Positions 22,513-33,892 of a DNA stretch of 64,000 nt are shown piece by piece. Each line of letters starts with the position of its first letter. The stretch's first letter is position 1. Under the pieces are notes generated by a model, which saw nothing but the letters and a program-made list of their open reading frames with translations, did no database searches and had not been told where the DNA came from. The translations under genes and the position numbers were made by a program. This stretch comes from Malachius bipustulatus (taxonomy: Eukaryota > Arthropoda > Insecta > Coleoptera > Melyridae), in assembly GCA_910589415.1 (NCBI GenBank), contig OU342639.1, positions 5,216,268-5,280,267 of the forward strand, in the 5' to 3' direction.

Positions 22513-23060
22513 GTATATATTTATATGCCTTACTTACCTTAATAACGATAAAATTCGTATTTTAAATCCAATAAACTGTTGACACTTGTTTCGCGGATGC
22601 AAATGACGAACTATGATGTAATAGTAATCACTATTTAATTACTACACGTAACTATCACAACACTTGTTTCAACAATAAACGTAAGCTCGATATGAATGCT
22701 CTGTACTATCATCCCTGCCTTTATAAACCTCTCGGTTCCCCCACCACTTTACAAGCTTCGTCCTGCCGAATTCCACAATCGACGCAGCTGGGCCGGTTAC
22801 TACCTCACACGCATCGACTTGTCGGCAGCCGCACACTTGCCCCCTATTACCGATACGTGGGACAACGGCTGCTTTTTAAAAGGGCCTTTTGTGCTGGTAT
22901 ATTTTATTACCTGCACGCTGTGTATAGGGGACCCATTACAGCTGTACATTATTAACACCCCTATGTACCTACCTATTATAATCATGATTTAGGCGTAGGT
23001 ACCTACTTATAATTATTTAGGTACTTAATTTATAAGAAATGGCGTTGAAGTACCGACTGA

Positions 23061-23091
<31 letters not shown>

Positions 23092-23232
23092 TCGCACTAT
23101 TTCTGCCGAACTAATCTCTATTTTTAATTAGAGATGTAATTAGTGTATTTGAAGGTAATTAGCAAAGGAATTACAATTAGGGAGAGAGGTAATTAGTGTA
23201 TTTGACGTAACTGTACTTTTTTGTTGTACCTC
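22513..23232. other. Maverick 1 sequence right of PolB, including start of the terminal repeat
   Basis: This stretch matches 46710-47605 of Maverick 2, confirming it belongs to the element. It holds the upstream flank of PolB, a small conserved frame (22692-22955), GTAGGTACC-type low-complexity sequence, an (AAT)n microsatellite near 23061-23090, and the inner part of the TIR (about 22985-23232) with repeated TAATTAGTGTATTTGA motifs. The terminal repeat is interrupted at 23233 by an LTR. Confidence 0.7.
22692..22955 (+). CDS. Small conserved Maverick frame of unknown status
   Basis: Two overlapping plus-strand frames, one of 87 residues from 22692 and one of 98 from 22696, lie to the right of PolB. 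The second reads PPPLYKLRPAEFHNRR and WAGYYLTRIDLSAAAH, and the same pattern is found at 46868-47125 in Maverick 2 with several changes. A TATAAAC motif at about 22731 lies inside the frame, so this may instead be promoter or leader sequence. No known domain is recognised. It is listed because the stretch is conserved in both copies; whether it is translated is open. Confidence 0.22.
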   Translation: MNALYYHPCLYKPLGSPTTLQASSCRIPQSTQLGRLLPHTHRLVGSRTLAPYYRYVGQRLLFKRAFCAGIFYYLHAVYRGPITAVHY

Positions 23233-25678
23233 TGTAACCCTTCCTTCGCTCAATTTACAAATTTTAATCACTTATGCCAAAAAGAAAACAAAAAAAAATG
23301 CGAGCGAAAGAAGGTGCCATTCCCTCTGACCCCGTTTTGATACTTTCAAATTTGTTTGAACCCAAACAGGACAGAGGGTGTAAAAATAAAAAATAAAAAA
23401 AATGAAACTACAAATTTGTTAACATGATCGTCTAAAAAAAAAATGATTCGAAATTTCAATAACTGACCTGCCCTACGTTGTGTCTTTTTAATTACAGGCC
23501 ACAAATACTAAAATAAAACTCACTAAAAAAAAATTAACAATTTATTGAACTTCTCCAACTAACAACATTAAATTTCCCAGCAAATGATGTATTGTATTGT
23601 GAGACAAATAATTAAAAACTAGGATTCTTCCTTTATCAACTACATACTAGATACATTTTTCGAAAACAGAACAGTAATAAGACTAAATGCTGGATCCAGG
23701 TAGGACCACCATACTCTCAATAGAAATTTAAATAAAAATTATTTCCTAACTCTACTTAAATTGGCCAATTTCTATTTTATTCGCTTAAAAATTTATCTTA
23801 ATGATTATTTAAAAATAATTACTACATGATGCCAACTTGACATAATCAAATTTTGCAAGATACTAACATTATTATCTTGATGAGATATCTTCAACTCATC
23901 TATAGGCAACACAATTTTACTGAATCAACTTAACAACAACATTTGGTAGGTATATCCTTCTCTTTTCTTTAGAGAACATAAATCAATCATAAAATAACAT
24001 TGACGAGGTACCTTTTGTTGGTTGAGTCGCATTTCCACTCGAAGAAACAAGCAAGAGGGATGACCAGAAGAGTAGGATGCAACACGACGCTTCCTCATTC
24101 CTCGGTTGGTGACGTCAGAACCCCATCCTTAGTCTGGACCACAAAGGAAAACCAAAATTAAAGATGGCTGCATTTCATCGGAAAGACGCCATTCCTCTAA
24201 AATTGTATCCTTGCTAAACTCTCGAACCAATGATGCTCCATTACACAGTCATAAACAGGACCTCCCGAACCAAAAACGGAGTACCAAAATTCGGACCCAC
24301 AAGAAAACCAGCCAAGAAGAAAAAGGAGACGAGTAAAAAAAGAAAAGAAGAGAAGAAGAAGCTCGATCAGATTACATCATCCACATCGAGCTTCTTTACT
24401 CCATTCCGTGATGATTGTTATCAACAAATCTCATCCTGTATGTAGGAACGACACAAAATATTAGTTTTGATCAGAGCTGGGCACGAGTACTGAAAAGAGT
24501 ACTCGTAAATAATTCGAGTACGAGTACTTGGAAAATGTACTCGTAAGTATTTACTCGTAAGTATTTTGGCACAAACAGGTGGACGAGTACGAGTAATACT
24601 CGTGAAAACACGAGTAACAAGTACGAGTAGTTTTATTCGTGTCGTGCGCATGATCCATCATGATACCAATAAATACCAAGGCGCAGCCAGCCTATGACGT
24701 CAGGCTTGTGATAGCTAAATACGAGTGAGAGCATAGGTATATCCGTTCCGTATCATATTCTAATCTAAGCAGTGCCGGCTCCTGTGATAATGGCGCCCTG
24801 TTCGAGAGTGCTTCATGACGCCCGATGCACGGATGCACCCAGTGGCGAAGTTAGGTTTTCATTTAGGGGGGGTAAGGGAAAAAGCAGTATTTAATCTTCA
24901 ACATAAATTCAAATGCTTTGAATTTGAAAGAATTTTTTCAATGAAAGAAATTTTATTGTTAAGAAATTAATAACTTCTTACATAGCGCATATTTGATATG
25001 TTATATAAAAATATGTAATATAAAATGCGGCATTACTAGTGACAGTGACAGTGCAATTGCGCAGGACGATAAACTCGTTTTTAGATCGGTTCCCTGCTGA
25101 CGGCATGACGTCATTACTATCCGTAAAAATATCCGTATTTCACGAGTAAAATTTCTCGAGTAGTTGTAATTGTACTTATCCGTGCGAGTAGTAAGTATTT
25201 TGGATGGAAAGTACTTGTGAGTAAAAAATTACGAGTAGTTTTTTTACTCGTAACAAAAATACGAGTAAAGTACTCGAGTACATGGCCAGCTCTGGTTTTG
25301 ATAAATAGGACTAAAACAACAACTTCATACCTGTGTTTTTAACCACACAACACGAAATAACAAACGAAATAACACCATTTCACTGAAACAACATCACTCA
25401 ATGATTTCCAAACAACAAGAAACCAACTAACTCGTTCAGTTCTCCTTCACCAAATAAAAATCGATATATTCCTGGCTCCACCTTACTACACTGCTCTGAC
25501 GTTCAGTTCTTCTGACTGGCAGTTGACGGGCTCGAGTTGACGGTCCAGTCACTCGATCTCGCTACAATGCCTTAAACTATAGAACCTGCGGAGGGTATCA
25601 TTCCAAAGGAACGCCATCTTGGTACACCTTTCTATTCGTAAATTCGTTCTGGATAAATACGGAAAAGCGCACGCTACA
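23233..25678. mobile_element. Solo LTR, TSD CCTC, split by a MITE
   Basis: The block begins TGTAACCCTTCCTTCGCTC and ends GCACGCTACA, with CCTC duplicated at 23229-23232 and 25679-25682. The uninterrupted target is present in Maverick 2's terminal repeat (near 60445). Without the MITE and its duplication it is about 1.6 kb and has no coding frame. Its two ends resemble those of the LTR at 29346-33527 (start with CCTTCCT and CGCT; end GCACGCTGCA), so I place both in one family, the family that carries the glycoprotein gene. The transcriptional direction is not certain. Confidence 0.72.
24472..25294. mobile_element. Non-autonomous hAT-like element, TSD GTTTTGAT
   Basis: The ends are CAGAGCTGGGCACGAGTACT and the inverted GTACATGGCCAGCTCTG, flanked on both sides by the same eight bases GTTTTGAT (24464-24471 and 25295-25302). 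CAGAGCTGG-type ends with an 8-bp duplication are typical of hAT MITEs. The ends hold many copies of the palindromic GAGTAC/GTACTC motif, probably transposase-binding sites. No transposase is encoded. The middle (about 24770-24870) may include a fragment of another repeat. Confidence 0.85.
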
Positions 25679-26408
25679 CCTCATTAGTACCTACCGCCAC
25701 TGGCCTATTAATAGAAATAACCGGGTTTCACCGTTGGTGGTCGTTTTCAGACGTGTCGAGACTTGTCGATACGTGCCTCTGCATAACTATCTTATTACCA
25801 TGAATAACAACCGGTTTTCGCCGTTGGTGGTCGTTTTCAGACGTGTTGAAGCTTGTCGATACGTGCCTCTGCATAATGAATGATGCAGGTATGCAACTTT
25901 ATTGTATTCCAGACAAAGGAACGCCGACAAAGGGCCGACGAACAATGGAGTGACAGGTGGGCGTGATTAATGACCCCTGATTTCTAAGAACTCATTAGTC
26001 TATTGTGTTTACGAACAAAGGACCAGATGCAGGTGTGCCATTTTCAGACGTGTCGAAACTTGTCGATACGTGCCTCTGCATAATTAATGATACAGGTGTG
26101 CAGCTCTATTGTGTTTCCGAACAAAGGAACGCCGACAAAGGGCCGCCTAACAAAGGAGTGACAGGTGGGCGTGATTAATTACTCCCGATTTCTAAGAACT
26201 CATTGTCTACCCCCGATAACAAAAGAACTCATTGACAAAGGAGTGACAGGTGGGCGTGATTAATGACCCCCGATAACAAAAGAACTCATTAGTCCATTGT
26301 GTTTCCGAACAAAGGAGTGACAGGTGGGTGTGATTAATGACCTTGATAACAATAGAGCTAATTTGAATAAAAAACCCATTAAGGGCCTCTACCGTCTCAT
26401 CTTCTACT
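25679..26408. repeat. Outer right terminal repeat of Maverick 1
   Basis: This is the same orientation and sequence type as 60440-61553. It contains repeated modules: GTTTTCAGACGTGTCGA with TTGTCGATACGTGCCTCTG, and GACAGGTGGGCGTGATTAATGA. It ends at CTTCTACT, the Maverick terminus. It is shorter than the Maverick 2 TIR because modules are missing, so the two copies differ by expansion or loss of modules. Confidence 0.85.
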
Positions 26409-27131
26409 GAAGTAATTGATACCCAATATTAAATTTTGGTTGTACCCTTGTTAAAAAACTAAAGAAGTAATTGACGCTCAATATTAAATTTTGATTGTAA
26501 CCTTGTTGAAGACGAGTTGGCTACTCATTGTAGTAGGCACCTGGTCTGTTCGTTACGGCTAAATGCTAATGAACAAAATTAGTTAAGATTAGAGTATAGG
26601 TACTATGTAGATACTAAGGTGATTAGAAAGTATAGAAAGGGGTCATCAACACTACCATGTATCTTAGCATAGGTAATTCTGTGTGTGCAAAGTTGTTAAA
26701 TAATCATTAACTGAGTAGTGGTTTTGCTCTATCTCAGGACATGAGGAAGGTCAATGCCAGCATCTAGTGAAGACGCGTTCTTTACTCTTTATGAGTATGT
26801 TTTTTCCTTCCTATCGGGCAGATCGTGACTCCTTCTTGGGATGGATTAAACTCTGTTGCTCGGTAATCATGTATGTGTATGTGTAGCATAGGGATGAGGT
26901 TGAAGAATGTTCAATCAGATGTAGGTAACTTGTAGAAAAGACGACCATGTTAATTGAGTTCATGTTCTAGCGGAATAAACTCGCAAGTGGTAGCCAAGTG
27001 GTAGATTGCTGAAAACTGTGCTTCGGAAAGGTAAAGTGTATGCGAAGCCAATCCATACGGTTAGGAAGTGAGAGTGATCAAGATCCTCGGTGCACCAAAC
27101 TATTAAACGGGAAAAATCGCGGACGGTCAAG
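26409..27131. other. Flank between Maverick 1 and the glycoprotein gene
   Basis: No gene is supported here. A 30-40 bp motif (AAGTAATTGA then CAATATTAAATTTTG) occurs twice in tandem at about 26410-26510. The rest may be internal sequence of the retroelement that carries the glycoprotein gene, but I found no readable reverse transcriptase or integrase fragment. No 5' LTR is visible before the Maverick boundary. Confidence 0.4.
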
Positions 27132-29161
27132 ATGAAGTTCTTCGTGTTATTAAGCCTCTGTGTAATGAACATTAGCAAAGCGGAAGGACTTGTAGCATAC
27201 GACTGTGAAGACCAGAGGGTCAACCTCACAATGATTTCCATAAAGGACGTTGCAAAGTGCCCGGAACCTGAATCGGAGTACCTTGTTGAGAAGATACGGG
27301 TCAAGGTTATATAGAACGGAATGAGATCAGATTACATCACGTAATGACTTGTCTAGTAGAAGTAGTACAGATGAAAATGCATTGTGGACATTGGTCCCAC
27401 AGTTCATTAGTCAGCCAGAGCATGTCCAATTACATCCACCAGTTAGGAGCTGAGGAATGCCGCAACGTCCATCGGTACAGATCGCTTCAATTATTTCACC
27501 ATCAAATTGGCCAGATAACTATGAATGGGAGCACTTCAGCTTCCGTAACGATCGCCGGAGAGGTAGATGCAAATGGAGACTGTAATGGGGTTAACCTATC
27601 AAGAAGGCGTAAACACTTGGCAAGATGTTGTTGTGGTAGCCGCCATAACTCTAAACGTACGAGATTACTTCACCAAGGTTAGGATCAACGACAATGAGAT
27701 AAGTTTGCTAGGAGGAGTAACCTGTCCGTTTATGTCAGGTTATTGTTTCGACTCGGTGCTGGGAGAGACAGTATGGGACGAGGAGAATAAGAATGATTGC
27801 CAGCCCAGTTATACGCTGTTGTACAACGGAGCAGCCAGGAAAGTTACAAGCCGATCAACGAAGGAAGAAACACTAGTTGTCGAGAACGCTGAGAAGATAT
27901 TTGCGGTAAATCTTGTCAAAACAAAGTTGGTTTGCGGAGAAGAAGTGTGGCAGACAGAACATTCCAGATTGATGGTACTGATAGGAGATAATGACTTTTC
28001 CACCACCTCTAAAATGAGTTTGATTCCTGAAAACACTGATTTAATGATGTACGTGAATAGTAAATTCATGTACATCGAACAAGCATACAAGAGGGAACTA
28101 GAGAAGATCTACTTAGACGTAATTCACCGTCGGTGCTTGCTACATCGGGAAATCTTGAGAAATCGCTTACTGATTGCACCGTTCTCACCTAATACTGTAA
28201 ATCAACTACTGCAGAATGAACCTGGTTACGTAGGCAGAGTGCTGGGTGAAGTCCTATATATAATGAAATGTATACCCAAGATTGTTACAATCAGGAGAAC
28301 ATCAGAATGTTTTCACGAGCTACCAGTGCAGTTAGACGAAAGAAACTTGTTTATGGCCCCAATAACTCACGTATTGCAGGAGACAGCTGAGCAAATAGAT
28401 TGTAATGCTGCAGCACCGCCATTATATGAAATAGACAACGAATGGATAGGACTCACTCCATTCCCCACCGTAAAGAGAGAACCTAAGAAACTACAGGTCC
28501 AACCATATCCGACGTTACAATTTCAACCCATCCTCCCAGTCGGACAAGCAGGACTCTATACACCCAAGAAGAAGTGGGACAAGTGCAGCGCATACTAACA
28601 TTTGGTATCGAGCGGAAGGCAGTGGAAAACATAATAACGCGTCGTGTAGCGGGATTAGACACTAGTGGTCAAGGCTATTCGGTCCTTCGTATTTTCAATC
28701 CGGACGAAATAAAGGAACTCGCACATTCATCCATGAAACAAATGTGGGGATGGTTCGTAGATCTTGGAACCTTCATCAGTGGGATCATGGGATTTTACTT
28801 CATCTTCAAACTTTGCAAGTACGCGATCGGTGTGATCATAAACGGGTTACATCTTTACCAAACACTTGGGTGTGGACTACAATTAATTGCTTGTGTGTGG
28901 AACTCGCTTGCAATGATATTGGTGCAGGAGACATTTAAGAAACAAAAATGGGCAGCACACAGTGACGTCCGAGGTAGTATTCGCTACGGAACCCGAATTG
29001 GAACATACAACCGCCGCGAAATGTTCTCGCGTAGAAGAAGGTCGGGCCCCGAAACTATATCCGACCTTGACCTTGACCCAACCAGAGTCACACTGGACAG
29101 ATCATGTTACACCTACCACGAGCGAGTGAGTAACGGACAGGTCATGAAGGGTTGTTCGTGA
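27132..29161 (+). pseudogene. Chuvirus-like envelope glycoprotein gene, frameshifted
   Basis: The gene starts at ATG 27132 with a hydrophobic signal peptide (FFVLLSLCVMN) followed by GLVAYDC. Conserved pieces appear successively in frames 3, 2, 3 and 2: 27132-27314, 27344-27600 (with HCGHWSHSS), about 27567-28598 (GVNTWQDVVVV, SECFHELPV) and 28574-29161. The last contains a transmembrane helix after WGWFVDLGTF and a basic cytoplasmic tail. The layout is that of the glycoprotein of chuviruses (class III-like fusion protein), which insects carry both as endogenous viral sequence and as an env gene in BEL/Pao retrotransposons. The PPT and LTR just downstream favour the second. At least three frame changes make it non-functional as read. 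The family call is from remembered pattern. Confidence 0.7.
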
Positions 29162-29331
29162 TAGTCCCTAGAACATCAGAATATGTAAAGGAAACAGTAA
29201 TCACTTAGGATTAATATAAATTGTTGAGAAGGGACCAGGATCCCTTATTATATAGTATGTACTTTAGTTTTGGACGACCTCAGCTCTAGTTTGGAAAAAG
29301 TAATACGCTGGAATACGTAGTTACTTTTTAT

Positions 29332-29345
29332 AAAGGGGGAAGCTA
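29332..29345 (+). promoter_or_regulatory. Polypurine tract before the 3' LTR
   Basis: AAAGGGGGAAGCTA immediately precedes TGTGACATG, the start of the LTR at 29346. This is the expected primer for plus-strand synthesis of a retroelement read on plus, the same direction as the glycoprotein gene. The 170 bp between the gene stop and this tract show nothing else. Confidence 0.6.
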
Positions 29346-32300
29346 TGTGACATGTTGGAGCCTTCCTCCCCCTCGCTTACTCCCACTCAAAAAGGTGAAT
29401 AATAAAAGAAATTAAAATTCACTTACCTTAACCCAGAAAAGAAGGAGGAGGCCATTGACAGATCTCCAGATCTCAATGTGACTAGGCAAATTCATAACGT
29501 CAGTCACATTGGCCTGTCGAGTAGGACATACCAAATTTCTAATGCCCCACCCAATTACTCTAAATTTCGAAACAAAAATAAATTTTAAATTTAAAAAGTG
29601 ATCGTCTAAATTTCGAAACAAAAAAAAAATCCAAAATATCAAACCAAACCAAACTTAAACAAAAGGTTCGTTGTGTTTATCTAGTCTAGGACGGATAAAT
29701 GTGGCCTTCCTCGGGAAAATCCAACATTCACCGAACCAGACTAGACCCGTAGTAACTCCTAACAATTTTCAAAAAAAAATAAATAAATTGATAAACCTCA
29801 CCAAAATATCCCAGAATATATCACCTTATTCTTGATGTTACTCTAATTCCTGAATAAATGATTTAAAAAGAACATGAGGAGGGTTGATTCTTAATACTCT
29901 CAAATTGTTAAATTTGAATACAAAGATTTATTAAAATCAATTTCATCAGTACAATAGACCGGTAATCACCAATAGATCTTACACAAAAACAATAAATTTA
30001 ATAATCAAAATCAGTAATCCTGACTCAAACATTCAAGCATAAATATTACCTTATTACCAATGATATCAAACTTACATGACTAAAATTCAAGATAGGTACC
30101 TATATCATTTCAATAGTTCAGATAAAAATTTCTAAATCTCATATTCTATTAATCAATTTCTAAACTAACACATAGGTATTATTCTGAATAGAACTCAGAG
30201 TTAGATCAGAAGTTATTTATCAAAAATTTAAATTTATCTTAAGTAAAAGTTTCAATATAAAAATAGGTATCCACCTACAAAATCTGAAATTCAAAATTTA
30301 ATTTACAAAGTGATCATTTCTAACTCGAAATCCTAAACAGATACGATAAATTTAATGAATTATTTTTACACATAACCATTACATTAGTCACTTGTTGACC
30401 ACAATAAAAGTTCATAACATATTATCAAAAATCAGATTCACTATGAAAGTCATAGGTGATGAAATTAATTAAACACTGCACTTGAATTTATTTAATTTTC
30501 TTGGTTGTTGGAAAATAGTAAAAGTTTATTCACACTCATAAAGACATACCTTATTGTTCAAAACTCCATTCCAAAACTGACGAACTAAGGTTCCTCTAAC
30601 ATAAACGCAATGACCAAAGAATAGGCCGGCATGGTTACTGGAACTGCCTTTGTACTGGTGTTAGCACCTCCTGGGTTGGTGCTCCAGGTGCCGGATGAGC
30701 TGGACTGCTCCCCCTTCAACCTTGTAACGACCAAATATTCAAGTGCTAGGACCTCTGCCTGATGAAACCTCCCATGCCTCCAAATTAAACTCCACCACTC
30801 TTCTTTATTTCTCCAAGCTTCTTTAAATATAACCCTTCACACAGGTCAGTACCTACATAGGTAGGTACCTACATAAGCCTCCACATAATCAAATCTTTAT
30901 GTAAACTTCCATATAAATCAGAAGTTCAAAAGTTGGAACTCAAAACTCAGAAACTAGAAGTTCGAAATTAAAATTCAGAAATCAAAAGTCAAAACTTAGA
31001 AATCCAAAAAAAGTAAGTAACTCGAAGTCAAAAAAGGTAAGTTAAAAATTGGAAACCCAAAAGTAAGTCCAAAAGTAAGTCCAAAAGTAAGTCAAAACTT
31101 TGAAGCTCAAAAGTAAGTCCAAAAGTAAGTCAAAAATTTGAAGCCCAAAATTAAGTCCCTTGTCTGTAAAGACAAGAAAGCGAATATTAGCTATAATGAC
31201 TAAAATTAAATTCAGAAGATTACTTACGTAAGATTTCATTTCTCACAGTAATAACTTAACCACATATCACTTTCACAAGGGACTGTTATTAATTCACGAA
31301 TTGTAGACTAGTTACATGATCAGCCAAATTTAGACCGGAAAATGAACGCGACGCTTCCTCCACCCCTATTTATACTTTCATGAAAGAGGACGCTACGCAT
31401 GCTAACTGACCGCTGTTTACACGAATCTGTCTCCCTATTTTAATCCGAATATCACCGTGGATGGTAGGCAACACTTAAATCTCACATGCGACGATGTCAT
31501 ATTGATCATCATATACGTCGGCATACTCTTATTAGGTAGCATAACCAATCTCTCAAGTTCTCCCTCTATCCAAACCTTAATTTCACAATCGTGAATCTGC
31601 ATATACTCGAGGCCTGTTGTGGCTTGAACAGAGACGCGCGTTTTTATATGTTTCTTATATGTTTTCTTAACGACCTCCTTCCTTTGTTTAAGACAAACAC
31701 CAAAGAAATAATATTTTAGGTTTTATCTGGATAACAAATCGAAAATTTAGAGCAGCAATATGAGAATGGTCTCATTAGATGCGGAAAATTATTTCGCATA
31801 AGATGATATACTTTTCAAACTCTGAAAACCTAGAACCGGGACAGAAAGTCGACCAGACATGTTATCTACGTCTTATTTCATTAACAAAGGCAAGGAATTT
31901 CCTAATGGCTGCCAGATGTTTATAACATTCAATTCCACCCCGAGCAAATTTCGGGGAGGGAAAGAACGCTACTTAGCAGCCAGCTAGCTCCAAATAAATT
32001 TTCAATAAAATTTTATCAATAGCATATTAAGCAACATTTAAGCAATATTTTACTGAATGGCAATGCACATTAAGAGTAACCAGATGGGGTGAGACAATAA
32101 GAACGACACAGATTAGAACAATTTATTTAACAAGATTGCATTATTCAATTGCACAATAATTATTCAAAATGCTAATAATAATAACAATAAAAATGGGCAA
32201 TAGGTAGGCACAGTAATGAATTAATTAACAAAACTGAATATTTGTAACTTAAGTGATTTAACAAGTGATAGGTAATAGTAATGATTAATTATAAAAAATT

Positions 32301-33527
32301 AATTTAGAAAAAATTTGAGAATAAACTAACTATCGAAAAGAGAATACATAATATAAGATCTCACGAATCTTCAAGGAATGTCTTTATTGAAATAAATTAA
32401 CTCAAAACAAGAAAATGATAATGACGTCAGGCACTTAGCTTTTGTTCTGATGCAATGCTTGACGTGGCCTCAGGATCGGATTTTCCAGCAGCTCTGGAAT
32501 TACGGCACGCCGCTGCCTCAGGATATCCCAGTTGTCACCCTGGAGTTCTGGTGACTGATGGGTCCTGCTACTGATGAGTCCTGATGGTGTGGACTCATCT
32601 TGACGGCAAGGGATGGTGCTTGCCTATGGACGCTGCTTCTCCATCTCCAGAAAAGGAGGGCGAGTGCCTTCAAAATAATAATAGAGATCAGTACTTGCAC
32701 TCCAACAACTAGGCCGGATCTTCAATAGCCACCTGACGCCATGTCGTTCAGATCGCCTTGAAGATACGCCTACATGATTTCACAAATAAAATGTAACAAA
32801 TTTAATGATAATAACAATAGCTATACCTACCTATTTATAAAAAGCAAAATATGAAATGAAAAAATACGAAGGGTAATTTATTAATTTACAGCTATAAAAG
32901 CACTCATGAACAAAATATGAAACAAAATAGTACAAAAAGTTAACAGCCATAAAATAAGCATTGATGATGACGATCATGAATAATTATAAATGCATCGCCT
33001 GCCGCTGATTCGAGAAAAATAATTTAGTATTAAAAATCGAGAAAATTCAGTACTCACCCTGTTGGAAGAGAACAATCACTTTCTAGCCGGACATGGTTTT
33101 GGATTTCGAGAACTCTAAAGAAAAATCGTCTAGGAGAGCCAAAAGCGCCGAATTTATTTCCCTTCTTATCAAAATTAAATTATCACCGGCGACTGCCACC
33201 GACTGCTCGACGACGTCCGAACAACGTTCCCTACCACCGAGAATTTTCACAAAGGCGGTGAAATGTAAAACTCAGCCATCGAGATACACATACAGGGCGA
33301 TCACGGTCACTACCGCACTATAGAAAAATAATAATTGTAAATTATGTAAAAAAATGGTAACATCTCAATTGAGATGTTACATGTTCGTTCGTGATCTTTG
33401 CTTAATACAGCCTCTTACACCAGCAAAAATGTACAGTCAAATATAACTTTTCTGAACTTTATAAAAATATTCTAAATCGAGAATTAAAATTTTGAAAAAG
33501 AAAACGTAGCGTGCAAGGCACGCTGCA
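29346..33527 (+). mobile_element. Long LTR (about 2.7 kb) following the glycoprotein gene, with an inserted element
   Basis: The LTR starts TGTGACATG after the polypurine tract and ends GCACGCTGCA. Bases 30690-33527, minus the insertion at 31921-33380, are repeated in inverted orientation from 62623 to the window end. The 29346-30690 part would match sequence beyond the window. It is AT-rich and without a credible gene. On the minus strand there is a TATAAATAG box (31368-31376), then an ATG (31239) followed at once by a strong GTAAGT donor; the same arrangement is on plus in the right copy (63311, 63444). That promoter points opposite to the glycoprotein gene, so bidirectional activity or a mistaken orientation is possible. 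The 31040-31140 part is a run of short AAAAGTAAGTC repeats. Confidence 0.65.
31921..33380 (-). mobile_element. 1.46-kb insertion inside the LTR, TSD ATGTT
   Basis: ATGTT is present at 31916-31920 and 33381-33385, and the inverted copy has the empty site near 62770. Ends are TATAACATTCAATT and the near-inverted AATTGAGATGTTAC. Read on minus the insertion can be framed as TGTAAC...GTTATA with a 4-bp duplication, which suits a solo LTR. No gene is visible; the short frame at 33093-33323 has no recognisable domain. A splice-donor-like CAGGGTGAGTAC lies on minus near 33055. Confidence 0.7.
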
Positions 33528-33892
33528 ATGTCGAGAACATCGACAGTCCGTATTTTGAAATTTCAGGGGAATAAGGAATTCAGCTGGGTAAAGGAAAAAT
33601 ATCCAGAAGTAAGACGTGATTTACATTTAAAAAATAGAGCTCAGGTCTTTCTCTGTTAAGAATATTATAATTTTAATGATGCATGTATAATAGTTATAGT
33701 CTGGAGGTTGGCCTTGGCAGAAGGCTCGCATAACTGAAATCCATGAGAAACGGACGACATGAACAAGGGTCCGTTTGTAACAGGCGGCAAAAATAGCGAG
33801 TAGAAAATTCAATTACGTCTAGACACTTGATAATGATTTTAATCAGGTCACGGAGACGATTAAGCAGGTAGAAAGGAGAGTAATCGCACAGT
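33528..33892. other. Unique flank between LTR and minisatellite
   Basis: I see no gene in this stretch. It is not part of the inverted repeat: the right side of the array (62328-62622) carries a different sequence. It probably represents the older host or element DNA into which the array expanded. Confidence 0.4.

Larger units (their letters stand above)
1..26408. mobile_element. Maverick/Polinton 1, left end outside window, with three nested insertions
   Basis: The set of capsid, protease, packaging ATPase, retroviral-type integrase and protein-primed DNA polymerase genes defines a Polinton. These elements are thought to move as DNA copied by their own PolB and inserted by the integrase, and may form virions. 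The right end is placed at 26408, where the sequence ends in CTTCTACT exactly as in the sister copy (61553). The left end lies before base 1, so the TSD cannot be tested; the right flank is GAAGTA. Nested insertions occupy 9150-14558, 15470-22512 and 23233-25678. Each junction is supported by a short duplication and by the uninterrupted sequence in Maverick 2. Lesions in nearly all genes show the copy is dead. Confidence 0.93.

Noticed and set aside
27132..29161. Baculovirus-F-type env of an errantivirus
   Set aside because: I see no furin-site/fusion-peptide arrangement of that family, and the FHELPV and TWQDVVVV blocks fit the chuvirus-like glycoprotein better.
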